From Isoptericola peretonis (lineage in GTDB: Bacteria; Actinomycetota; Actinomycetes; Actinomycetales; Cellulomonadaceae): 64,000 bases of DNA. Made by a program: the position numbers and the translations under genes. Positions 58,456-64,000 of the stretch are shown piece after piece. Below the pieces are notes generated by a model, which was given only the letters and a program-made list of their open reading frames with translations, searched no databases and was not told where the DNA came from. The DNA lies in the NCBI GenBank assembly GCA_023241745.1, contig JALQCY010000005.1:121512-185511 (forward strand). Direction: 5' to 3'. How positions within the stretch are numbered: the first letter of the stretch is position 1; each line of letters starts with the position of its first letter.

Positions 58456-59501
58456 CCACGACTGACACGACCGGGGCGACCCTGCCGCTGACGGTGCGCG
58501 ACCCGGGCTGCGGGCCGCGGATCGAGGCGCACGCGATCGGCGCCGAGGCGGCGGGCGTGGTCGCGGCCACGCTCAAGGCCCTGGCCGAGCCGCTGCGGCT
58601 GCGGATGCTGTCCTTTATCGCCACCGCGCCGGCCGGGGAGGCGTGCGTGTGCGACCTGGCCGAGCTGACCGACGTGTCCCAGCCGACCGTGTCCCACCAC
58701 CTCAAGGTGCTGCGCGACGTCGGCGTCCTCGCCTCCGAGCGGCGCGGCACCTGGGTCTGGTACCGCATCACCCCCGGCTACAAGTCCGCGATCAGCACCC
58801 TCCTGGAGTCGTTCGCGCCGGCGGCCCTGGACGCCCTGGGCGAGCACCCGCACCTGACCGGGCTCGAGGACGCCGACAAGGCACTGGACCGGCTCGCCGC
58901 CGACCTCGCGGCCACGCATCCCGACCTGGCCCGCGAGGTCGTGCTGCGCACCGTGCGCGAGTCGTACACCGCGCTGGCCCGCTCGGCGAAGGTCTCGGCG
59001 CACCTGCTCACCCTCACCGACCGGTTCGCCCGCCAGCGCCTCGCCGACCTGACCCGCGAGGCAGCCAGGAACGCCGACGCCGGTACTGCGACCGCGCCCC
59101 AGGTGTTGTTCGTGTGCGTCGCGAACGCCGGCCGCTCCCAGCTCGCCGCCGCGCTCGTGCGCCACTACGCCGGCGACCGCGTCGTCGTCCGCTCCGCCGG
59201 GTCCACCCCGGCAGCGGACGTGCACCCCGCCGTGCGCCCCGAGCTCGCCGCCCTCGGCACCGACGAGCCGTTCCCCAAGCCGCTGACCGACGACGCCGTC
59301 CGCGCCGCCGACGTCGTGATCACCATGGGCTGCGGCGACGTCTGCCCGGTCCTGCCCGGCAAGCGGTACGAGGACTGGCTCGTCGGCGATCCCGCCCTGG
59401 CCTCCCCGGCCGGAGTCGCGGCCATCCGCGACGAGCTCGACACCCGCGTGCGCGCCCTGCTCGCCGACCTGCTGCCCGAACTCGACCTGCCCACCCCGTG
59501 A
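58452..59501 (+). CDS. ArsR-ArsC fusion: arsenic sensor plus arsenate reductase
   Basis: A 349-residue two-function protein. Residues about 30-115 are an ArsR winged helix (LAEPLRLRMLSFIA, ACVCDLAELTDVSQPTVSHHL) with the As(III) cysteines C65 and C67. A short three-helix domain (about 135-205) follows. Residues 215-349 are a low-molecular-weight-phosphatase ArsC with P-loop C222-VANAGRS and TMGCGDVCP (C294, C298) for the thioredoxin-type cycle. It could repress the operon and reduce arsenate to arsenite in one polypeptide. Confidence 0.92.
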   Translation: MTTTDTTGATLPLTVRDPGCGPRIEAHAIGAEAAGVVAATLKALAEPLRLRMLSFIATAPAGEACVCDLAELTDVSQPTVSHHLKVLRDVGVLASERRGTWVWYRITPGYKSAISTLLESFAPAALDALGEHPHLTGLEDADKALDRLAADLAATHPDLAREVVLRTVRESYTALARSAKVSAHLLTLTDRFARQRLADLTREAARNADAGTATAPQVLFVCVANAGRSQLAAALVRHYAGDRVVVRSAGSTPAADVHPAVRPELAALGTDEPFPKPLTDDAVRAADVVITMGCGDVCPVLPGKRYEDWLVGDPALASPAGVAAIRDELDTRVRALLADLLPELDLPTP

Positions 59502-59524
59502 ACGACCGAACCTCGGAGACCACC

Positions 59525-59965
59525 GTGACCGACACCCCCGCCACCACGAAGCCGTCCGCCCTGTTCGTCTGCGTGCACAACGCCGGCCGCTCCCAGATGG
59601 CCGCCGGCTTCCTGCGCGCGCTCTCGGGCGGCGCCGTCGAGGTCCGCTCCGCCGGCTCCATGCCCGCCGACCGCATCAACCCGGTCGCCGTCGAAGCCAT
59701 GGCCGAGGTCGGCGTCGACATCACCGCCGAGCAGCCCAAGGTACTCACCACCGAGGCCGTCCAGGCGTCCGACGTCGTGATCACCATGGGCTGCGGCGAC
59801 GCCTGCCCGATCTTCCCCGGCAAGCGCTACGAGGACTGGCAGCTCGACGACCCCGCCGGCCAGGGGATCGAGGCCGTCCGGCCCATCCGCGACGAGATCG
59901 AGCGCCGCATCCGCGAGCTGCTCGCCTCGCTCGACGTCGAGCCCGTCGCCCTGCCCACCGCGTGA
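59525..59965 (+). CDS. arsC: Arsenate reductase, thioredoxin-type
   Basis: A 146-residue LMW-phosphatase ArsC. P-loop C16-VHNAGRS, TMGCGDACP and the final FPGKRYEDW loop match the fused copy upstream, so the operon holds two active-site-complete reductases. GTG 59525 is chosen because GGAG lies 6 bases upstream; a GTGA-overlapping start at 59498 would couple it to the fusion gene. It reduces arsenate to arsenite for Acr3 export. Confidence 0.93.
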   Translation: MTDTPATTKPSALFVCVHNAGRSQMAAGFLRALSGGAVEVRSAGSMPADRINPVAVEAMAEVGVDITAEQPKVLTTEAVQASDVVITMGCGDACPIFPGKRYEDWQLDDPAGQGIEAVRPIRDEIERRIRELLASLDVEPVALPTA

Positions 59966-59986
59966 GCTGCTAGCTCGTAGGCCGAG

Positions 59987-60020
59987 GATGCCGGCCGCAC
60001 CTCAGGGTGTGGCCGGCATC
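59987..60020. terminator. Strong terminator hairpin between arsC and the CDF gene
   Basis: A near-perfect 15-bp stem (arms 59987-60001 and 60006-60020, GATGCCGGCC... / ...GGCCGGCATC) with one G-T pair and a TCAG loop. It separates the plus-strand ars operon from the minus-strand CDF/CmtR genes. Confidence 0.85.
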
Positions 60021-60071
60021 TGCGTTGAGCCAGGTAGGTCCGTCGTCGATGTGTCCGACCCGCGGCTCTGC

Positions 60072-60728
60072 TCAGTGAGCGTCGTCCTCTTCGGCCAGTT
60101 CCTCGAGGACTTCGAACGGCGACTCGACGTCGCCTCGCCAGGCTTCGACGCCCTCGCGGATCGCCAGGACGGCAACGACCAGCGCGGCGACCGAGTCGGC
60201 CCACATCCACCCGAACAGCGAGTTCGCGAGCAGTCCGATCAGCACCGTGCCGGACAGGTAGATGCACAGCAGCAGCTGCTTCGCGTCGGCCTGGACGCTG
60301 CGCGACCCGAGCTCGCGACCGGTGCGGAACTCGAACCAGGCCAGGACCGGCATGATGATCAGGCTCGCGACGGCGATGCCGATCCCGAGCGGGCTATGGT
60401 CGACGTCGGCCTGTCCGGTCAGGCTCAGGACGGCGTCGATCGTGACGTAGGCGGCCAGGGCGAAGAACGCGATCGCGATGGCGCGGACTGTGGCCTTCTC
60501 CCACCGTTCGGGGTCCTTGCGGGTGAACTGCCAGGCGACCGCAGCAGCCGAGGCCACCTCGATGACCGAGTCCAGGCCGAACCCGATCAGCGCGGCCGAA
60601 GACGCCTGCGCCCCGGCAGTGATCGCGATGACGGCCTCGATCACGTTGTAGGTGATCGTGAAGGCGACGATGAACCGCACACGGCGGTGCAGGCGCTTCC
60701 TGCGCTCTTCGGTGAGGGTCGTGTTCAT
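60072..60728 (-). CDS. Cation diffusion facilitator (CDF) exporter
   Basis: A 218-residue protein with six spans. The metal-site acids are D53/E57 in GLDSVIEVA (span 2) and MWADSVAALVV (span 5). It lacks the C-terminal cytoplasmic domain of longer CDFs, ending EELAEEDDAH. It should export divalent metals (Zn, Cd or Pb). The gene overlaps cmtR by 4 nt, so it is the probable target of that sensor. Confidence 0.85.
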   Translation of the reverse strand: MNTTLTEERRKRLHRRVRFIVAFTITYNVIEAVIAITAGAQASSAALIGFGLDSVIEVASAAAVAWQFTRKDPERWEKATVRAIAIAFFALAAYVTIDAVLSLTGQADVDHSPLGIGIAVASLIIMPVLAWFEFRTGRELGSRSVQADAKQLLLCIYLSGTVLIGLLANSLFGWMWADSVAALVVAVLAIREGVEAWRGDVESPFEVLEELAEEDDAH

Positions 60729-61081
60729 CGCACGCACGCTCCTGCGCACTCGGGCGTCGGGCAGCCGCCGTCGATGCACGGGGCGTCCTCGTCCACGGCG
60801 AGGGTCACGTCGATCAGCATCACCAGCGCGCGCGCCAGGCGCGGTTCGGCGATCTCGTAGCGCGTCTGGCGCCCCTGCGGCTCGGCGACGACGATCCCGC
60901 AGTCCCGCAGGCACGTCAGGTGGTTCGACACATTGGAGCGCGTGAGTTCCAGCTCACGCGCGAGCACAGCCGGATAGCTCGGCCCGTGCAGCAGGGACAT
61001 CAGGATGCGCGAGCGCGTCGGGTCGGCCATGGCGCGCCCGAGGCGGTTCATCACGTCGAGACGCGAGGCAATGGTCAGCAT
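60725..61081 (-). CDS. cmtR: CmtR-type Cd/Pb sensor repressor
   Basis: A 118-residue ArsR/SmtB protein. MNRLGRAMADPTRSRILMSLLHG, ELTRSNVSNHLTCLRDCGIV and GRQTRYEIAEPRLARAL match Mycobacterium tuberculosis CmtR as I recall it. C57, C61 and C102 sit at the same numbers as the CmtR metal-binding cysteines. Three extra cysteines (107, 112, 116) are in the tail. It is coupled to the CDF gene by a 4-nt overlap. A perfect palindrome overlaps its own start codon. Confidence 0.92.
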   Translation of the reverse strand: MLTIASRLDVMNRLGRAMADPTRSRILMSLLHGPSYPAVLARELELTRSNVSNHLTCLRDCGIVVAEPQGRQTRYEIAEPRLARALVMLIDVTLAVDEDAPCIDGGCPTPECAGACVR

Positions 61082-61092
61082 GCACTGACCAT
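61071..61092. promoter_or_regulatory. CmtR operator palindrome overlapping the cmtR start
   Basis: ATGGTCAG (61071-61078) and CTGACCAT (61085-61092) form a perfect 8-bp inverted repeat with a 6-base spacer. The cmtR start codon lies inside the spacer region on the minus strand, so repressor binding here would block the start of a leaderless or short-leader transcript. Confidence 0.75.
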
Positions 61093-61242
61093 ACAGCACT
61101 CGCTGACCTAATGTCTCAAGGTGTCCGTCGTCGGTAGCACCGGTCGCGGCGCTGATCCTCGTGATGCACGCGGCACGCGGCTCCGGGCCTGCTCCGACAT
61201 CCGAGAGCAGCTCAGCGCCGTCGACAAGAACACCCGGCCTGC

Positions 61243-61743
61243 TCAGACGAGCGACCTCTGCAGCAGCGTCGTGCCCAACCACCGGTCGAACTTGCGCCCG
61301 ACCCGTTCGAGACGGCCGGCGTCGGCGAACCCCGCCCGCCGATGCAGCGAAAGGGACGCAGGCGAGTCCATGTCCGCGACGACCGCGATCACCTCGCGCG
61401 CGCCGGCCTGCTCGGCCTCCTCGATGAGGCGGGCCATGAGCTGCGTGCCGACGCCGCGGCCTGTGTGCGCGGGGTCGAGGTAGATGGAGTCCTCCACCGT
61501 GTGCTCATATGCGGGACGCGGTCGCCACGGCCCGACGTACGCGAAGCCGGCGACGTCGCCGCCCGAGTCCGCGATGAGGAACGGCCACCCGCCGTCCCGG
61601 ACGGCATCGAGCTTCGCGCCCCACAGCGGGCGTCCCGACGGGTCCAGCTCGAACGTCGCCGTCGACGTCAGGACGTAGTGGTCATAGATGGCCGCGACCC
61701 CTGCCATGTCGGCGGGGGTCGCGGCGCGCAGCGTGAGGCTCAC
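61243..61743 (-). CDS. GNAT acetyltransferase, ArsN1-like
   Basis: A 166-residue GNAT enzyme of the phosphinothricin-acetyltransferase type. The acetyl-CoA loop is HTGRGVGTQLMARL, and the fold carries AAIYDHYVLTSTATFEL, FAYVGPWRPRPAYEHTVEDSIYL. Relatives in arsenic islands (ArsN) acetylate the organoarsenical antibiotic arsinothricin or phosphinothricin. GTG 61743 overlaps the stop of the flavoprotein gene (GTGA). Function as ArsN is inferred from context. Confidence 0.75.
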   Translation of the reverse strand: MSLTLRAATPADMAGVAAIYDHYVLTSTATFELDPSGRPLWGAKLDAVRDGGWPFLIADSGGDVAGFAYVGPWRPRPAYEHTVEDSIYLDPAHTGRGVGTQLMARLIEEAEQAGAREVIAVVADMDSPASLSLHRRAGFADAGRLERVGRKFDRWLGTTLLQRSLV

Positions 61744-63158
61744 GCGTCCTCGCCGTCGCCAGAACGTCCGTGCACCACACCGCTGGCGAACCCGACACCT
61801 GCCGGGGCGCCGACGCCGAGCGTGACGAGCTGCGGCTCGGCCGGAGCGCTCCCGCAGCACGACCCCGCGGCAGACTCGCCGTCCGCCTCCAGCGCCAGGT
61901 CCGTCGAGCACACGCCGGTGGCCGGGAGGTTGAGCTCGACGGCGTCGGCCGCCGCGCGGTCGCCAGCGAGGGCGGCGGCGACGGACCGGACCTGCTCGTA
62001 CCCGGTGGCCAGCAGGAACGTCGGCGCGCGGCCGTAGGACTTCATGCCGACCAGGTAGAAGCCATCGTCCGGGTGGGACAGCACCGCCTCGCCGTGCGGG
62101 GGCACGGTGCCGCAGGAGTGCTGGTTGGGGTCGATGAGCGGGGCGAGCGCGCTCGGGGCCTCCACGACGGGGTCGAGGTCGAGGCGCACCTCGCGCAGCA
62201 TGTCCAGGTCGGGGCGGAAGCCGGTGGCGTTGACGATCGCGTGCACGTCCAAGGCGAGCGGCTCGTCCTTGGCCGTGCCGAGCACCTGGACCGGGCCATC
62301 GGCCGGGACGAGCTGCTCGATCGAGACCCGGGTGAGCAGGCGCAACCTCCCGGCGTCGACGGCCTCCTTGAGCCGGGCGCCCAAGAGACCGCGGGCGGGG
62401 AGCTCGTCGTCGGTGCCGCCCCCGAACAGGCGCCGGGCGGACCCGCCGCGGATCGCCCACGTGATCGTGGTGCCCGGCGTGGTCTGCGCGAGTTCCACCA
62501 GGCTCAGCAGCGTGTTCGCCGCCGAGTGCCCCATGCCCACCACGAGCGTGTGCCTCCCCGCGAACCGGTCGCGGTCGGCGCCCAGGACGTCGGGCAGCGG
62601 GCCGGTCACGAAGGGCGCCGCCGCGGCCTCGCCTGCGGCCGGCAGCCCGGAGACCCCGAGCGGGTTGGAGGTGTCGTACGTCCCGGATGCGTCGATCACG
62701 GCGCGGGCGAGGACGTCGGCGACCCGGCCGTCGGCGTCGACGGTGCGGACCCGGTAGCCGCGGCGCTCACGACCGAGCGAGCGCGTCTTGTCCGCACCGT
62801 CCCGCGCCACCGCGAGTACCCGCGTGCCCGTGCGCAGCCGCGCAGCAATCTCCGGCGTCGCCGCCAGCGGGGCGAGGTATCCCTCCACGAGCTCAGCACC
62901 CGTCGGCAGCCCGTCCAGGTCAGGCTCAGCCCACCCAGTGGGCTCCAGCAGACGGCGAGCTGCAGCATCGATGTCGTACCGCCACGGCGAGAAGAGTCGG
63001 ACGTGGCCCCACGACGAGATCGCCGCACCGGCGTGCTCGCCGGCCTCCAGCACCACGGGCTCCAGGCCCCGCTCCAGCAGGTGCGCCGCCGCAGCCAGCC
63101 CCACCGGGCCTGCGCCGATCACGACCACCGGCAACTCGTTCCGAGCAACCTCGCTCAT
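61740..63158 (-). CDS. ArsO-like flavin monooxygenase
   Basis: A 472-residue protein. FAD motif GAGPVGLAAAAHLLERG begins it, and a second Rossmann motif VVGMGHSAANTLLSL (NADPH) follows. A Cys pair, GSCCGSAP, near the C-terminus could bind arsenic. It fits ArsO-type flavin monooxygenases of arsenic islands, whose substrates are unclear. ATG 63158 is chosen because AGGAG lies 5 bases upstream. It is divergent from the final arsR and coupled to the acetyltransferase gene. Confidence 0.8.
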   Translation of the reverse strand: MSEVARNELPVVVIGAGPVGLAAAAHLLERGLEPVVLEAGEHAGAAISSWGHVRLFSPWRYDIDAAARRLLEPTGWAEPDLDGLPTGAELVEGYLAPLAATPEIAARLRTGTRVLAVARDGADKTRSLGRERRGYRVRTVDADGRVADVLARAVIDASGTYDTSNPLGVSGLPAAGEAAAAPFVTGPLPDVLGADRDRFAGRHTLVVGMGHSAANTLLSLVELAQTTPGTTITWAIRGGSARRLFGGGTDDELPARGLLGARLKEAVDAGRLRLLTRVSIEQLVPADGPVQVLGTAKDEPLALDVHAIVNATGFRPDLDMLREVRLDLDPVVEAPSALAPLIDPNQHSCGTVPPHGEAVLSHPDDGFYLVGMKSYGRAPTFLLATGYEQVRSVAAALAGDRAAADAVELNLPATGVCSTDLALEADGESAAGSCCGSAPAEPQLVTLGVGAPAGVGFASGVVHGRSGDGEDA

Positions 63159-63180
63159 CACCACTCCTCACATCGAGAAC

Positions 63181-63226
63181 CATCGATACGTCGATCCTGG
63201 AGCACATATCGATGGATGTCAATCTG
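63181..63226. promoter_or_regulatory. Candidate ArsR operators between arsO-like and arsR genes
   Basis: CCATCGAT (63181-63188) and ATCGATGG (63209-63216) form an 8-bp inverted repeat. Within it, ATCGA/TCGAT (63183-63187 and 63192-63196) forms a smaller dyad. ATGTCAATCT (63217-63226) matches the box before trxB. All sit between the divergent start codons, consistent with ArsR repression in both directions. Confidence 0.65.
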
Positions 63227-63241
63227 TGGGATAGTGAGGCC

Positions 63242-63619
63242 ATGACCACGACCGTGCCAGCACCCCTGCCTCTCGCCACACCGGCGGGCGGCGGCTGCTG
63301 CGCGCCCGACCTGACCCAGGCAGTCGACCCCGAGGCCGCACAAGAACTGGCCCGATCCTTCAAGGCCCTCGCCGACCCCACCCGCGTCCAGCTGCTGGCC
63401 ATCGTTGCCACCCAGCCGGGCGCCGAGGCGTGCGTCTGCGACCTCACCGAACCCGTCGGCCTCTCCCAGCCGACCGTCAGCCACCACCTCAAGATCCTCG
63501 TCGAGGCCGGCCTGCTCGAGCGCAAACAGCGCGGCCGCTGGGCCTACTTCTCCCTCGCGCCGGGCGCCCTCGCCTCGCTCGTCGGCTCGCTTTCCGCCGC
63601 AACGCAGGTCCCTCACTAG
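63242..63619 (+). CDS. arsR: ArsR-family As(III) sensor repressor
   Basis: A 125-residue winged-helix protein. LADPTRVQLLAIV, ACVCDLTEPVGLSQPTVSHHL and GRWAYFSLAPGAL are typical ArsR. Candidate As(III) ligands are the N-terminal C19-C20 pair and C64/C66; an N-terminal Cys pair plus one near the DNA helix is the arrangement of Corynebacterium glutamicum ArsR. It is divergent from the ArsO-like gene, with operator-like dyads between. A hairpin follows its stop. Confidence 0.92.
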   Translation: MTTTVPAPLPLATPAGGGCCAPDLTQAVDPEAAQELARSFKALADPTRVQLLAIVATQPGAEACVCDLTEPVGLSQPTVSHHLKILVEAGLLERKQRGRWAYFSLAPGALASLVGSLSAATQVPH

Positions 63620-63661
63620 TACTTGTACTTGAGGTCTGGAGGGGATTGAAACCTCCACAAC

Positions 63662-63687
63662 CCGGTTCTGGTGCGCCTCAGAACCGG
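63662..63687. terminator. Terminator hairpin after arsR
   Basis: CCGGTTCTG (63662-63670) pairs perfectly with CAGAACCGG (63679-63687) around an 8-base loop, about 43 bases after the arsR stop. Upstream of it, TGGAGG (63637-63642) and CCTCCA (63652-63657) form a second short stem. Confidence 0.65.
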
Positions 63688-63828
63688 TCGACCGATAAAT
63701 CGAACCTATTTACCCGCTCGCGGGGACTCCTCAGCTAGCGAGCCTGGTCGCGGACATGGGACACGTAGGACGCAGGTTCCAGTCGATTTCACCCATGATT
63801 GTCGGGGGCGAGGCGCTACTTTCTCGAC

Positions 63829-64000
63829 ATGACAGAAGATTCCGGTAGCGACGCCTCCTCGAACGAGGAGGTCGAACCCGATCCCGCCGCCACGGCGTCG
63901 ACGAGACGGGCCATCGCGGCCGTCGGCTTCAAACCGCGAGCGTCGGCGGCGGCGCGGGGGGTGTCGGGCATCTCGGCAGCCCAACGAGCGATCGCCGCCA
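63829..64000 (+). CDS. Start of an unrecognised gene, cut by the window edge
   Basis: An ATG at 63829 opens a frame that runs off the right end (57 residues visible). It has an acidic start, MTEDSGSDASSNEEVE, then a basic Ala-rich helix, TRRAIAAVGFKPRASAAARG. No domain is recognisable from this length. There is no strong ribosome site. It may be a further cargo or backbone gene of the element. Confidence 0.35.
   Translation, partial: MTEDSGSDASSNEEVEPDPAATASTRRAIAAVGFKPRASAAARGVSGISAAQRAIAA

Noticed and set aside
61082-61282. A 67-codon N-terminal extension of CmtR
   Set aside because: CmtR proteins begin at the MLT-type start chosen here, the cysteine numbering then matches, and the operator dyad lies at that start.

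Overview
High-GC actinobacterial DNA, most like a Cellulomonas/Cellulosimicrobium-type member of the Micrococcales. This is inferred from GC-rich codon use, frequent GTG starts, TGATG/ATGA stop-start coupling, and the actinobacterial GlnR, CRP-nth, nitrobindin/YgfZ and DUF2516 neighbourhoods. The window falls into two parts.

Positions 1 to about 27,450 are ordinary chromosome. In order: the end of a DUF4012 gene; an LPQTG wall-anchored protein; a LuxR-type regulator; a minus-strand block running PadR regulator, HAAS-type membrane protein, drug-type ABC exporter, vapBC, DUF2516, asparaginase, dtd; an MFS pump with a C-terminal winged helix; a FUSC-like exporter; a YgfZ/nitrobindin/37-aa membrane peptide cluster; DsrE and YceI proteins; the nitrogen regulator GlnR; an alpha/beta-hydrolase, endonuclease III and CRP trio; a TetR/FMN-reductase/MFS detoxification divergon; RidA; a bifunctional penicillin-binding protein; and a metallophosphoesterase. 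It ends in an intact tRNA-Pro(CGG).

From 27,450 to the right edge the sequence reads as one large integrative element inserted at the 3' end of that tRNA. The left module is a classical actinomycete integrative conjugative element (AICE): int, xis, a RepSA-type initiator, an FtsK/TraSA-type translocase, a Pra-like activator, a divergent XRE regulator with a repeated operator, and a Pif-like Nudix protein. Between the regulator and the Nudix gene sits a visibly AT-richer pair, a HEPN/Toprim-N plus Toprim protein and an unrecognised 204-aa protein carrying an R-x5-H motif. This pair is the best candidate here for an undescribed defence or immunity system.

Positions 37.2-45.7 kb hold a second transfer module rarely discussed with AICEs: a type IV secretion-like operon (pilin-like peptide, small membrane protein, VirB4 ATPase, TrbL/VirB6-like channel, VirB8/TcpC-like protein, transglycosylase plus M23 wall hydrolase). 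It has its own small HTH gene and candidate operators. No relaxase is visible.

The cargo from 46.8 kb on is metal and envelope stress. It includes an MFS pump behind a CsoR-type palindrome, DUF6153 and DUF305 copper-locus proteins, a c-di-AMP riboswitch before an NlpC/P60 wall hydrolase, a VanY-like carboxypeptidase and a CopB-type P1B ATPase. A full arsenic island follows (thioredoxin reductase, Acr3, an ArsR-ArsC fusion, a second ArsC, ArsN-like acetyltransferase, ArsO-like flavoprotein, ArsR) with a CmtR/cation-diffusion-facilitator pair inside it. No second copy of the tRNA 3' end was seen by eye, so the element probably continues beyond the window. All assignments are from reading the sequence; no database search was run.
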